A stretch of 64,000 bases of DNA, taken from SB11 sp035906255 (GTDB lineage Bacteria > Bacteroidota > Bacteroidia > UBA8524). Positions 44,268-54,375 of this stretch are shown here, piece by piece; position 1 is the first letter of the stretch; each line of letters starts with the position of its first letter. Location of the stretch: assembly GCA_035906255.1 (NCBI GenBank), contig JAMIFM010000037.1, forward strand, positions 124,001-188,000. Direction: 5' to 3'. The position numbers and the translations under genes are program-made. The notes under the pieces were generated by a model. The model made no database searches, had not been told where the DNA came from, and saw only the letters and a list, made by a program, of their open reading frames with translations.

Positions 44268-46376
44268 ATGCAGGATAACGAAAACGTGAAACGCCCTGAA
44301 AAGAGCGAGAGCAATAAAAACCGCAACACAAATCCATTCAATAAACTGCCAAAAGCACCAAAGCCTCCCGTGGGCCAAGGTGGCGGGCCCCGCTTCAATC
44401 TTTATTGGATATACGCCATAGTGGCCTCATTGCTATTGGTGATGTTGTTTTATCCGGGCTACAACAGCCCAAAACAAACCAACCCAAAAGAGGTGTATGA
44501 AATGCTGAAGAGCCACGATATCGAAAAAATTGTGGTGGTGAATGAAAAAGCCGTAGAGATATATCTTACTAAAGATGCGCTAAAAAACGAAAAGTATAAA
44601 GAGCGTTTAAAATCAACCGGCGGGTTGTTTGGTGAAGACCGTGCCCATTTTCAAATGGAAATTTCAAATTACGAAGCCTTTAAGGCCGATTTGGATAAAG
44701 CCCAAGCTACCTTTGCCGACGCTGAAAAAATATACCCTGAATCTGAAACCCGCCGCAACTTGTTGTGGGATTTCCTTAGTGTATTTGGACCAATACTTAT
44801 CATCGTAGTAATATTCCTATACTTTATGCGCCGCATGGGTGGTGCAGGCGGTGGGCCCGGCTCTCAAATATTTAACATCGGTAAATCAAAAGCCCAACTG
44901 TTTGATAAAGACACGCAGGTGAATGTTACCTTTAATGATGTTGCAGGCCTTGAAGAAGCCAAAGTAGAGGTAATGGAGATTGTTGATTTCCTTAAAAACC
45001 CTCAGAAATATACCAAACTGGGCGGTAAAATACCCAAAGGAGCGTTGCTGGTTGGTTCTCCCGGTACAGGTAAAACCCTGTTGGCAAAAGCCGTAGCAGG
45101 CGAGGCCAACGTGCCTTTCTTCTCACTTTCAGGTTCTGATTTCGTAGAGATGTTTGTGGGTGTGGGTGCTTCAAGGGTACGCGATTTGTTCCGTCAGGCC
45201 AAAGAAAAAGCCCCTTGTATTATATTTATTGATGAGATTGATGCCATAGGCCGTGCACGCGGTAAAAATATGGTAACAGGCGGAAATGATGAGCGTGAAA
45301 GCACGCTTAACCAATTGCTTACCGAAATGGACGGTTTTGGTACTGATAGCGGTGTAATTATATTGGCTGCCACCAACCGCCCCGATGTGTTGGATAGTGC
45401 TTTATTGCGTCCCGGACGTTTTGACCGTCAGATAGCTATTGATACTCCCGACCTTGTAGGCCGCGAGCAAATATTTAAAGTGCATTTGAAGCCTTTGAAG
45501 CTTGACCCCGAGGTTGACCCTAAGAAATTATCGGCACAAACCCCCGGTTTTGCAGGTGCAGAGATTGCTAACGTATGTAACGAAGCTGCTTTGATAGCTG
45601 CCCGTCGTGATAAGGCGGTGATTGATATGCAGGACTTTCAGGATGCGATTGACCGTGTGATTGGAGGTTTGGAGAAAAAGAACAAAATTATATCACCTGA
45701 GGAGAAGAAAATTGTGGCATACCACGAAGCCGGTCACGCTATTGCAGGTTGGTTTCTTGAGTTTGCCGACCCATTGGTAAAAGTATCTATTGTGCCTCGC
45801 GGAGTAGCTGCGTTAGGATATGCCCAATACTTGCCCAAAGAACAGTACCTGTATCGCCAAGAGCAATTGATAGATATGATGTGTATGACTTTGGGCGGAC
45901 GTGCAGCTGAAGACATAATTTTTGGCAGCATAAGCACAGGTGCACAAAACGATTTGGAACGTATTACAAAAATGGCCTATGCAATGGTTACCATGTATGG
46001 TATGAACCCAAAAGTGGGTAACGTATCGTTTAACGACCCGCAAGGCGAGTACGGTTTTGGAAAACCATACAGTGATGAAACAGCGATGATGATTGACGAA
46101 GAGGTGCGCAAGCTGATAGCAGATGCTTACGAGCGTACTAAAAAGCTGTTAAACGACCGCCGAAACGAGCTTGAGACCATTGCTAAAGAATTGTTGGCAA
46201 AAGAAATCATCTTCCAAACAGATTTGGAACGATTAATAGGCAAACGTCCTTTTGACAGCAAAACCAGCTATGAGGAGTATATGGATAACAAAACAACTGT
46301 TGAACCGGTAATAGAGCCTGTTTCAACAATGGTTGAAGAAAACAAAAGCGGGAACGAACCCGAAATTGAAATGTAA
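44268..46376 (+). CDS. ftsH: ATP-dependent zinc metalloprotease FtsH
   Basis: Membrane-bound hexameric protease that degrades damaged and short-lived membrane and cytosolic proteins. The 702-residue form from ATG 44268 has spans at about 46-62 and 169-187, a periplasmic domain between them, Walker A GSPGTGKT (263-270), Walker B IIFIDEID, the second region of homology ATNRPDVLDSALLRPGRFDR and zinc motif HEAGH (486-490). The N-terminus has a long basic/proline-rich leader (about 1-45), as in many Bacteroidota. A longer in-frame reading from 44202 begins with TTG and is less likely. Confidence 0.97.
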   Translation: MQDNENVKRPEKSESNKNRNTNPFNKLPKAPKPPVGQGGGPRFNLYWIYAIVASLLLVMLFYPGYNSPKQTNPKEVYEMLKSHDIEKIVVVNEKAVEIYLTKDALKNEKYKERLKSTGGLFGEDRAHFQMEISNYEAFKADLDKAQATFADAEKIYPESETRRNLLWDFLSVFGPILIIVVIFLYFMRRMGGAGGGPGSQIFNIGKSKAQLFDKDTQVNVTFNDVAGLEEAKVEVMEIVDFLKNPQKYTKLGGKIPKGALLVGSPGTGKTLLAKAVAGEANVPFFSLSGSDFVEMFVGVGASRVRDLFRQAKEKAPCIIFIDEIDAIGRARGKNMVTGGNDERESTLNQLLTEMDGFGTDSGVIILAATNRPDVLDSALLRPGRFDRQIAIDTPDLVGREQIFKVHLKPLKLDPEVDPKKLSAQTPGFAGAEIANVCNEAALIAARRDKAVIDMQDFQDAIDRVIGGLEKKNKIISPEEKKIVAYHEAGHAIAGWFLEFADPLVKVSIVPRGVAALGYAQYLPKEQYLYRQEQLIDMMCMTLGGRAAEDIIFGSISTGAQNDLERITKMAYAMVTMYGMNPKVGNVSFNDPQGEYGFGKPYSDETAMMIDEEVRKLIADAYERTKKLLNDRRNELETIAKELLAKEIIFQTDLERLIGKRPFDSKTSYEEYMDNKTTVEPVIEPVSTMVEENKSGNEPEIEM

Positions 46377-46403
46377 TTTCACTGTACTTATTTTATACTT
46401 ATT

Positions 46404-46437
46404 GCCCCCTTATTCTGTTGAATGAGGGGGCTTTTTT
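46404..46437 (+). terminator. Terminator of ftsH
   Basis: Stem GCCCCCTTATT with its near-complement (46421-46431), 6-nt loop, then TTTTTT; 27 nt past the stop. Confidence 0.9.
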
Positions 46438-46518
46438 ATGTTTTATACAAGCTTAAATGCTCAAAAATGAAAAAAAATACATAAGTTAGCCTCACTATAA
46501 TCAAAACTATAACCTATC

Positions 46519-48735
46519 ATGAACCGCATTTTGCAGCATTTTAGCAAGATACTATCAATGGTGTGGCTGCTTTTTCCCGCCATATTATTCATTTTACTAA
46601 CCGCCATTGTATTTGCATCCTTATCACAGGGGCAAGATGTATTATTAATTGCCGTTCAACGTCGTGAGTCGGCCACATTATTAGTACTTTCAGTAGCTTT
46701 TTTAGCATTTATGGCTTGGTACACCTCACGATTAATTGTATATATAAAAACCGAACGTCAACCCATACAATTGTTAGAAGCAAGTGAGCAAACCATTAGT
46801 GAGTTTTGGTACAACGTGTTTCCGCGTGTATTGGGCTATGCTACCTTTTTTGCAGTAGAAGCAGCAATAATAAGCCATCCGTATTTTGGCACTGAAAATG
46901 ACGGCTGGTGGATAGTCGCTCTTTTGATAGCACAAATAGCCGTTTACTATGGAATTTATAAGTTGTTTAATAACAGTAACCGTAGCTATAAAGCCGGCCG
47001 TACTTGGGTAGTGCTTGTTGCCTTACTAATAATATTGGCAGTGGTGTATTTACTTTCTGCCAAAGGCACTATCAACCGCAACTTGTGGGTACAGTTAATA
47101 ACCCTTTGGATAGCACAAACTGCATTTTTGGTTTGGAACCACTTGCGCCGTAAAAATCTGGATGCAAAGAGCAGCGATGAATACACCACCATTAAACTAT
47201 TAAACACGGTAAAAATTATTACTCTTCCCAAAAACGAGGTGCCTTTTTTTAAAGGGTTTAATATGGTAGCCGTTATACCTGTGGTTTTTTATCTCGCAGC
47301 TATATTCTCAGGCGATTGGGCAAGAAAAGTAGGGCCTTTCAATATTGTAATGCTAAGTTTTGGCGTGCTGTTAGGTTTCTTGCAAATAGTGTCTATGATA
47401 ACAATATGGAGGCGCATCAACCTGCATTTTATCTTATGGGCATTGGCAATTATTATAGGGTTTTTTAGCAGCCCTTATAAGCTGCGCAGAGAAGAAACAG
47501 CGGGCAAAGTATATGACCACAGGAAAAACATAGCCGATTATTCAAAACAATGGTTCACAAAAAACCTTTCAGCGATTGAGGCATTAGATTCAGGCAAAAA
47601 ATTCCCTGTTTATTTTGTACTCTCCGATGGTGGAGCGTCGCGCTCAGGTTACTGGGTTGCCTCGGCCTTAGGCCGCTTACAAACGGCCACCAACGGAAAA
47701 TTTGGTCGCCATTTGTTCTGCCTTTCAGGTGCGTCGGGCGGTAGCGTGGGTAATGCAGTGTTTTATGCGTTAATGGATAGCTCGCTGCGTAACCCTTCAT
47801 TCAGAAGTATGGATTACCGCAAAGAAGGCAGTACATTTTTGCAAAGCGATTTCTTGTCTTCAACCATTTCACACTTGCTGGGGCCTGATTATTTCAGGCA
47901 TATTTTGGTGTTGAATGGAATAGAAGACCGTAGTGCGGCTCTTGAAAAATCAATGGAACATCCCGATGAAGACCATTTTATGGGTAATTTATTTGCCAAA
48001 AGATATGCTGATTATATCACCAGCTTTAACGATAGCTTGGGCAAGCTACCCCTATTCTTTATAAATACCACCCGTGTTAAAGACGGGTCGCCCGGTGTAA
48101 TAGGCAATGTACAAGTAAACAACCGATACACCACCCGTATTGATGTATTGGGTATGATGGACAATGCTCCCCATTTCGGCAGTATTAATTACAGTTCGGC
48201 AGCAGTGCTTAGTGCCCGTTTTCCATACATTAGTCCTGCGGCGGATATTAAAAACGAATATTTTGTTGACGGCGGATATTTTGATAATTCAGGGGCAGGT
48301 ATTGTGTTAGAAACTATATCATATCTTAACGGATTGATGGCAAAAGACACATTTTACAGACCCATCAGAAATAAAATAGAGTTTCACATCATACACATAT
48401 CCAACTCAGAGGGAGGGGTAACTGAACCCAGCAGGATGCACCCGTTGGTAAACGATTTGTTCACTCCGTTAATCACCCTTTCAGGGTCGTATGGGCAACA
48501 AACCAACGTAAACAACGACCGTCTTCGCAGCTTTGTACAAACGTATGCAAACAACAACTGCTCAAATTGCTGGACTAAGATTAACCTGTACGATATGAAA
48601 CATCCTGCGGATACTAATTCGTTTTCTATGAATTGGGTAATCTCAGATACCACACTGCGTCGTATGGATCAGCGGATTGACTCGAACTTGAACTTACGAA
48701 AACTGGTTAAAAGAATAAACGGACAACCTGATTAG
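46519..48735 (+). CDS. Multi-span membrane patatin-like phospholipase
   Basis: A 738-residue protein with about eight or nine N-terminal membrane spans (roughly 13-318) and a C-terminal patatin-like domain. The oxyanion-hole glycine block is DGGASRSG (370-377), the nucleophile elbow is GASGG with Ser406, and the dyad aspartate is in VDGGYFDN (Asp584). Patatins hydrolyse acyl ester bonds of lipids. Fusion to a large membrane domain is unusual and suggests a substrate within the bilayer. The stop overlaps the convergent histidine kinase gene by 4 nt. The precise substrate is unknown. Confidence 0.8.
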   Translation: MNRILQHFSKILSMVWLLFPAILFILLTAIVFASLSQGQDVLLIAVQRRESATLLVLSVAFLAFMAWYTSRLIVYIKTERQPIQLLEASEQTISEFWYNVFPRVLGYATFFAVEAAIISHPYFGTENDGWWIVALLIAQIAVYYGIYKLFNNSNRSYKAGRTWVVLVALLIILAVVYLLSAKGTINRNLWVQLITLWIAQTAFLVWNHLRRKNLDAKSSDEYTTIKLLNTVKIITLPKNEVPFFKGFNMVAVIPVVFYLAAIFSGDWARKVGPFNIVMLSFGVLLGFLQIVSMITIWRRINLHFILWALAIIIGFFSSPYKLRREETAGKVYDHRKNIADYSKQWFTKNLSAIEALDSGKKFPVYFVLSDGGASRSGYWVASALGRLQTATNGKFGRHLFCLSGASGGSVGNAVFYALMDSSLRNPSFRSMDYRKEGSTFLQSDFLSSTISHLLGPDYFRHILVLNGIEDRSAALEKSMEHPDEDHFMGNLFAKRYADYITSFNDSLGKLPLFFINTTRVKDGSPGVIGNVQVNNRYTTRIDVLGMMDNAPHFGSINYSSAAVLSARFPYISPAADIKNEYFVDGGYFDNSGAGIVLETISYLNGLMAKDTFYRPIRNKIEFHIIHISNSEGGVTEPSRMHPLVNDLFTPLITLSGSYGQQTNVNNDRLRSFVQTYANNNCSNCWTKINLYDMKHPADTNSFSMNWVISDTTLRRMDQRIDSNLNLRKLVKRINGQPD

Positions 48736-50825
48736 CCTTTCAAAGGTATCTCAATGTAAAATGTTGTGCCTCTGTTCACCTCTGTGTCAAACCAAAGGCG
48801 GCCATTGTGTGCATCAACAATTTGCTTAACGATAGACATACCTAAACCAACAGGTTTTTCGCCCTCCGTTCCGTGTCGCTTGGCCATCGTAAACTTATCG
48901 TAAATAGCATTCCGCAGCTTTTCAGGTATTCCCATGCCCTCATCAGCAATAGAGACAAGCGCATGGCCGTTTACTTCTGAAAGCACAATGCGTATTGTAC
49001 TGCCTGAATGGCTAAATTTTATTGCATTTGAAAGTAAATTACCCACTGCCCTTGTCATCTTTTCTTTACTCACAAAAGCAGTTACAGCTTCGGCAGGCTC
49101 ATTAAACTCAATAGTAATTTGTTTTTGGTGCGCACGGTTTTCATACAATCGCACGGTGCTGCGTATTACCTCAGCAAGCTGTTGGTTGCTTTTCTCAATC
49201 TCAAGTCCGCCGTTATCAAGGTGCGCAGCATCCAGCAAATCATTTATTACGTCCAGCGCATTTTCGCAAGAGCGTTTAATCAACTCTACCAACTGCACAT
49301 CAGCCTCGTTCATTTGGGCAAAACTCTCAGAGCCTTCAAGTAATTGCAACACACCCGTTATATTATAAATAGGGCCTCTTAAATCATGCGCCACCATACC
49401 CAGCATACGGTTCTTTTCACTATTCAGCAGCTTCATCTCCTCAATCGCTTGCTCAAGGTCGATAGTATTTAGTGTAATCTGTTCATTTTGCAATGCAACA
49501 CGCTCGTTCAGCTTTTTCTGTTCTTTTAAGTTTTTGCGGTAAACGTTCATAAAAAACACCACAATTACCAAAATCACCACTACCAAAACCGAAATTACTA
49601 TAAACGTCTGCAAACGCAACTTGTTAGATTCATTATCCTCCTCCAGCAACTCCACCATCTTGGTTTTCTCATTCAACTCCCTGAAAAGAATCATGTCTTG
49701 CAGGTTTTCGGCCTCATTTATCTTGGTAATAGAGTCAACCAGTGCCATTTGCTGACTTTGGAAAAGGTGCGCGCCTTTGTAATTGCCCCTTTTTGCCTGA
49801 AAAGCCGACATTAAACCGTATAAGCGTGCCCTCCACTCCTTCATCCGCGATTGCTTCACCTTAAAAGTAAAGTCAATTGCTTTATTAATGTTGGTTTCAA
49901 AGGCCGTTACACTATCAAGTTGGTTGTATATCTCCAGCAAATAAGTATATGATGTAACAGCATCGCCATTATCAAAATTAGGACGGCTGTTAATGGCTAT
50001 GTTAGTGTGCAACCGTTCAACAGCAGCCTCGTACTCGCCTTTCAACTGAAATAAACGGCCGATATTTCCGCTAACTACCCCGTATGCGTTCTCTTTAATT
50101 TTAGTATCAAGCGTTTGCGTTCTGTCTAATGCACTATCATAATACATCATGGCAGAGTCGTAAAACCCCTTTTGCACATAACACAAACCGATGTTATTAT
50201 ACACCTGCACCCATTTAGTATTGTGCTCACCCTCAAAATTGGTGGGCTTAATGGCCTGCAACGTGTACTTAAAATTCTCAAGGGCAAGATTATAATCGTG
50301 CTGGGCATAAAAAATAGTACCCAAGCGGTTGGTAACAAAAGCCTGTGTTAAAAAATCGCTGTGAACCTTTGCAAAATCATACGCCAATAAGTAAAACTCA
50401 TTGGCCAAACGTTTTTTGTTTAAATCGCGGTATATATCGCCGATTTCAAGCATTACATCCAACTCAGATGATGTGCCTGAAGATTTTATTACTTCGTATG
50501 CTTTGTGGCACCAATTAAGTCCTTCTAAATAGTTTTGCCGCCATCGCTCCATTGAGCCGCGCATCAGGTAAACCCTTGCTTGTCCTTCCTTATTACCCGT
50601 TTCAATACATTTTTTCTCAAGCTCTGTAAGGTGTTTTTTCAACGGCTCATAATTCGACTTATAACCCGTGTCAATCATGGCGTGCGTAATCTCCACAAGG
50701 GAGTCAAGAGCACTTATTTCAAGCTCCCGCCCGCGCAAACCGTTGTTTTGCTTGCACGCAGGCAAAACAAAGCCTACGGCAACTACAAAAAACAACAAGA
50801 TATAATGCTTTTGTGTTGAAAGCAC
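48732..50825 (-). CDS. TPR-containing sensor histidine kinase
   Basis: 697 residues from GTG 50825. A signal-like N-terminus ends in LPACKQ (a possible lipidated Cys), then TPR repeats fill about 55-345. One membrane span lies at about 406-426, followed by a coiled coil and the HisKA domain with phosphorylated His480 in MVAHDLRGPIYN. The HATPase domain has NLLSNAIKF (N box), DEGMGIP (G1) and GLGMSIVKQI (G2). The TPR part probably senses in the periplasm. No response regulator gene is adjacent; the nearest is at 55612. Confidence 0.9.
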   Translation of the reverse strand: MLSTQKHYILLFFVVAVGFVLPACKQNNGLRGRELEISALDSLVEITHAMIDTGYKSNYEPLKKHLTELEKKCIETGNKEGQARVYLMRGSMERWRQNYLEGLNWCHKAYEVIKSSGTSSELDVMLEIGDIYRDLNKKRLANEFYLLAYDFAKVHSDFLTQAFVTNRLGTIFYAQHDYNLALENFKYTLQAIKPTNFEGEHNTKWVQVYNNIGLCYVQKGFYDSAMMYYDSALDRTQTLDTKIKENAYGVVSGNIGRLFQLKGEYEAAVERLHTNIAINSRPNFDNGDAVTSYTYLLEIYNQLDSVTAFETNINKAIDFTFKVKQSRMKEWRARLYGLMSAFQAKRGNYKGAHLFQSQQMALVDSITKINEAENLQDMILFRELNEKTKMVELLEEDNESNKLRLQTFIVISVLVVVILVIVVFFMNVYRKNLKEQKKLNERVALQNEQITLNTIDLEQAIEEMKLLNSEKNRMLGMVAHDLRGPIYNITGVLQLLEGSESFAQMNEADVQLVELIKRSCENALDVINDLLDAAHLDNGGLEIEKSNQQLAEVIRSTVRLYENRAHQKQITIEFNEPAEAVTAFVSKEKMTRAVGNLLSNAIKFSHSGSTIRIVLSEVNGHALVSIADEGMGIPEKLRNAIYDKFTMAKRHGTEGEKPVGLGMSIVKQIVDAHNGRLWFDTEVNRGTTFYIEIPLKG

Positions 50826-50850
50826 TTGAACAGAGTTTTTTAAAATTTCG

Positions 50851-50858
50851 CAAAAATA
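50851..50858 (-). promoter_or_regulatory. -7 box TATTTTTG of the TPR kinase gene
   Basis: Matches TAnnTTTG, 25 nt before GTG 50825; divergent from the maeB promoter. Confidence 0.5.
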
Positions 50859-50930
50859 AATAAAAAAAATCTCAAAAAACTAAACATCAAATTACTGCAC
50901 ATTTAACCCCCCACCACCACAAAACATTTT

Positions 50931-50938
50931 TATTTTTG
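50931..50938 (+). promoter_or_regulatory. -7 box TATTTTTG of maeB
   Basis: Matches TAnnTTTG, 29 nt before ATG 50968. Confidence 0.5.
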
Positions 50939-50967
50939 CCCCGTTACTTGTTGTGAAAGTATAAACC

Positions 50968-53235
50968 ATGAGCGAAAACCAAAACTTAAAACAGGAAGCC
51001 TTGCGGTATCACGAGCAAGGTCGTCCCGGTAAAATAGAAGTAGTATCCACTAAACCCACTCTTACTCAGCGCGACCTTAGTCTTGCATACTCCCCCGGTG
51101 TTGCCGAACCTTGTTTAAAAATACAAGAAGACCCCGCCAATGTGTACCGCTATACCGCCAAAGGCAATTTAGTCGCGGTAATTTCTAACGGAACGGCAGT
51201 ACTTGGGCTTGGAAACCTCGGTCCCGAGGCCTCAAAACCAGTAATGGAAGGCAAGGGTATCTTGTTTAAGATATTTGCCGATATTGACGTATTTGATATT
51301 GAACTGAATTGTACGGGGGTTGATGAATTTGTGGCCACCGTAAAGGCACTTGAACCCACTTTCGGGGGAATAAATCTTGAAGATATTAAAGCTCCCGAGT
51401 GTTTTGAAATTGAGCGCAGGCTTAAGGAATCGTTGAACATACCCGTGATGCACGACGACCAGCACGGTACAGCTATTATTAGCGGTGCGGCATTGTTAAA
51501 CGCTGCCGAGTTGGTAGGTAAGCCGTTGGATACCCTTAAAATGGTGGTAAACGGTGCAGGCGCATCAGCCATATCGTGTACCCGTATTTTTATCTCGCTG
51601 GGAGTTAAAAAAGAGAACATTGTGATGTTGGATAGCAAAGGTGTGTTGCGTAAGGATGATACCTCACTGGATGAAAATAAGAGCTACTTTGCTACCGATA
51701 GAAACATACATACACTGGAAGAAGCATTGAAAGATGCCGATGTGTTTATTGGACTAAGCAAAGGCAATGTACTTACACCTGAGATGTTGCTGGCGATGGC
51801 TGCAAACCCTATTGTGTTTGCAATGGCTAACCCCGACCCTGAGATTGATTATGCGCTGGCCGTATCTACCCGCAACGATATTATTATGGCCACAGGCCGT
51901 AGCGATTATCCCAACCAAGTAAACAACGTTTTAGGGTTTCCTTTTATATTTAGGGGTGCATTAGATGTGCGCGCCACGCAGATAAACGAAGAGATGAAAC
52001 TGGCCGCAGTGCGTGCGTTGGCACAACTTGCCAAAGAGCCTGTACCCGATAAGGTAATGCGTGCCTACAATGAGAAAAACATGAGTTTCGGGCAAAATTA
52101 CATTATCCCTAAACCCATAGATGACCGTTTGATATACACCGTAGCTCCGGCTGTGGCAAAAGCTGCTATGGATAGCGGTGTAGCCCGCAACCCCATTACG
52201 GATTGGGATGCTTACGAGGCAGCACTTAAAAACCGCATGGGGCTTGAGAATAAACTGATTAACTATTTAACGGTAAAAGCCCGCAAAGACCCTAAAAAGG
52301 TGGTGTTTGGCGAGGCCGACAACCAGAAAATATTGCGTGCAGCTCATATATTAAAAGAAGAAGGGATTGCACACCCTATATTATTGGGTAACCATGAACG
52401 TATTAAGTCGCTGATTGCCGAAAACAATCTTGACCTTGACGACTGCCCTATTATTGAACCGTTTTTAGAAAAAGAGAAACTGGAAGAATATGGCGATTTG
52501 TTGTTTGAAAAACGCCAACGCAAAGGACTAAACGCCTACGAAGCCCGAAAGATAATGCGTGACCGCAATTACTTTGGCTGCATGATGGTAGAAACAGGAG
52601 AAGCCGATGCTTATATATCAGGGCTTACAAAGAACTATACCAATGCTATTGTACCTGCCTTGCGGGTATTGGGTATGCACCGTGATATGAATACTGTTGC
52701 GGGAATGTATATTATCAGCACCAAAAAAGGGCCTTTGTTTTTAGCCGATACTACAGTAAACCTTAACCCCACTGCTGAAGAGCTGGTGCAAATTACGTTG
52801 CTGGCCGCTGAAGAAATTAAACGCTTCAATATCCAGCCCAAAATTGCCCTGCTTTCATATTCAAACTTTGGCTCGGCAAAGGGCGAAACCCCAAGAAAAA
52901 CTGCTGAGGCAGTGAGGATTTTGCACGAAAAGCATCCTGATTTGATTGTAGATGGCGATATACAAGCCAATGTAGCCCTTAACAACGATTTGATGAAAGG
53001 TAACTTCCCGTTCAGCAAATTGGTTGACCAAGGGGTAAACACCTTAATATTTCCTAACCTTGAATCGGGCAACATTGCTTACAAATTGTTGCAGGAAACC
53101 GGAAACTTTGAGGCAATAGGCCCTGTGTTGCTGGGTATGAAAAAACCTGTACACGTGCTGCAATTAGGTAGTAGCATCCGCGAGATAGTTAACATGGTTA
53201 CTATTGCCGTAGTTGATGCCCAAGAGAGAGCATAA
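50968..53235 (+). CDS. maeB: NADP-dependent malic enzyme with C-terminal PTA domain
   Basis: Decarboxylates malate to pyruvate with NADP. The 755-residue protein is the large MaeB form: a malic-enzyme half (about 1-430, with SLAYSPGVAEPCL, HDDQHGTAIISGAALLNA and the NADP-binding VVNGAGASAISC) fused to a phosphotransacetylase-like half (about 440-755) that lacks the usual PTA role and is thought to act in acetyl-CoA regulation. Length is typical of the fusion. Together with pyk, fumC and icd it fills in the local carbon-metabolism set. Confidence 0.95.
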   Translation: MSENQNLKQEALRYHEQGRPGKIEVVSTKPTLTQRDLSLAYSPGVAEPCLKIQEDPANVYRYTAKGNLVAVISNGTAVLGLGNLGPEASKPVMEGKGILFKIFADIDVFDIELNCTGVDEFVATVKALEPTFGGINLEDIKAPECFEIERRLKESLNIPVMHDDQHGTAIISGAALLNAAELVGKPLDTLKMVVNGAGASAISCTRIFISLGVKKENIVMLDSKGVLRKDDTSLDENKSYFATDRNIHTLEEALKDADVFIGLSKGNVLTPEMLLAMAANPIVFAMANPDPEIDYALAVSTRNDIIMATGRSDYPNQVNNVLGFPFIFRGALDVRATQINEEMKLAAVRALAQLAKEPVPDKVMRAYNEKNMSFGQNYIIPKPIDDRLIYTVAPAVAKAAMDSGVARNPITDWDAYEAALKNRMGLENKLINYLTVKARKDPKKVVFGEADNQKILRAAHILKEEGIAHPILLGNHERIKSLIAENNLDLDDCPIIEPFLEKEKLEEYGDLLFEKRQRKGLNAYEARKIMRDRNYFGCMMVETGEADAYISGLTKNYTNAIVPALRVLGMHRDMNTVAGMYIISTKKGPLFLADTTVNLNPTAEELVQITLLAAEEIKRFNIQPKIALLSYSNFGSAKGETPRKTAEAVRILHEKHPDLIVDGDIQANVALNNDLMKGNFPFSKLVDQGVNTLIFPNLESGNIAYKLLQETGNFEAIGPVLLGMKKPVHVLQLGSSIREIVNMVTIAVVDAQERA

Positions 53236-53252
53236 AACAACATACCAATAAA

Positions 53253-53297
53253 AAAAGAAACAGCCGCTGCAATCTATTTGCAGCGGCTGTTTCTTTT
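53253..53297. terminator. Bidirectional terminator between maeB and the nucleotidyltransferase
   Basis: A perfect 20-bp stem (53253-53272 with 53278-53297), 5-nt loop and flanking A/T tracts, between convergent genes that end 17 nt (maeB) and 11 nt (minus gene) away. Confidence 0.92.
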
Positions 53298-53308
53298 GTA
53301 ACTATTAA

Positions 53309-54304
53309 TTATTGAAAATTAATCTCAGTACTATCTCCCAAGTTCAGGCTTTGCACAAGGCCTTTCAGCATGGCATCATTACCAATCAATGAATCTTCAA
53401 GTATTGCGCACTCAATATGGGCGTATGGGCCAATAATTGAGTTACGCACGATTGAATATTCAATAATGGCATTATCACCAATTGAAACATCAGGGCCTAT
53501 AATCGAGTTTTTAATCGTGCAGCCTTCACCAATATGTACAGGCGGTATAATAATAGTGTTTTCGTATTGCTTGGTAGATGGGGCAGTTAGCTTAAACCGC
53601 TTTAGCAACGTAGCATTGGTTTCAAGCAAAATATCTTTCTTCCCGCAATCAAACCAATTATCTACATCAAAAACAGTTAATTTATAACCGCTTTCGGCCA
53701 TGTGGTTTAGGGCATTGGTAAGATAAAACTCGTTATTTGTTTTAATATTATTGGCAATAATATATTCCAATGCTTCTTTTAATGCTCCGCCGTGCTTAAT
53801 GTAGTAAGCACCTATAAGTGCTAAGTTACTTTTAGGTATCGATGGTTTCTCAACTACACTGGTAATAAACCCTTCATTGTTCAGTTGAGCCACACCAAAA
53901 GCGCGGGGGTCGTTCACCTTTTTTACCCCTAAACACGAGTAAGGGCTTTTAAACACCTTCTGCAAATCGGTATAAAAAATAGTATCGCCCAATACTATAA
54001 ACACCTCATCCTCATCATCCACAAGGTCTTTAGCCAGCCAAATGGCATGACCAATTCCCTTACCGCTGGTTTGGATAACAAAATGGTTGGTATTATCAGG
54101 ATAGTTAGAGGTAATGTAACTTTCAATTTTATCACCTAAATAGCCGATAATAAAAATAAACTCAGTAATGCCTGCCTCGCTGAGATTGTCAACAATATGG
54201 GCAATAATGGGCTTTCCGGCAACCGGAATAAGCGATTTTGGTTGAGTATGTGTGTGCGGACGCAAGCGCGTACCTATACCTGCTACGGGTATGATAGCTT
54301 TCAT
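53309..54304 (-). CDS. Sugar-phosphate nucleotidyltransferase
   Basis: A 331-residue enzyme making an NDP-sugar from NTP and sugar 1-phosphate. The N-terminal nucleotide-binding block is KAIIPVAGIGTRLRPHT, with the following PKSLIPVAGKPII and FIVLGDTIF holding conserved active-site residues. A C-terminal left-handed beta-helix with hexapeptide-like repeats (IGEGCTIKNSIIGPDVSIGDN and after) runs from about 255. It most resembles glucose-1-phosphate thymidylyl- or uridylyltransferases; the sugar cannot be named. Confidence 0.88.
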   Translation of the reverse strand: MKAIIPVAGIGTRLRPHTHTQPKSLIPVAGKPIIAHIVDNLSEAGITEFIFIIGYLGDKIESYITSNYPDNTNHFVIQTSGKGIGHAIWLAKDLVDDEDEVFIVLGDTIFYTDLQKVFKSPYSCLGVKKVNDPRAFGVAQLNNEGFITSVVEKPSIPKSNLALIGAYYIKHGGALKEALEYIIANNIKTNNEFYLTNALNHMAESGYKLTVFDVDNWFDCGKKDILLETNATLLKRFKLTAPSTKQYENTIIIPPVHIGEGCTIKNSIIGPDVSIGDNAIIEYSIVRNSIIGPYAHIECAILEDSLIGNDAMLKGLVQSLNLGDSTEINFQ

Positions 54305-54312
54305 AAGTGAGA

Positions 54313-54320
54313 CAAAGGTA
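54313..54320 (-). promoter_or_regulatory. -7 box TACCTTTG of the nucleotidyltransferase gene
   Basis: Perfect consensus ending 8 nt before ATG 54304. Confidence 0.65.
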
Positions 54321-54375
54321 TAAAGTTTAACCGAAAAAGGCCGATAAGAATTACTGAACCCTAAAGGAAAACTGC

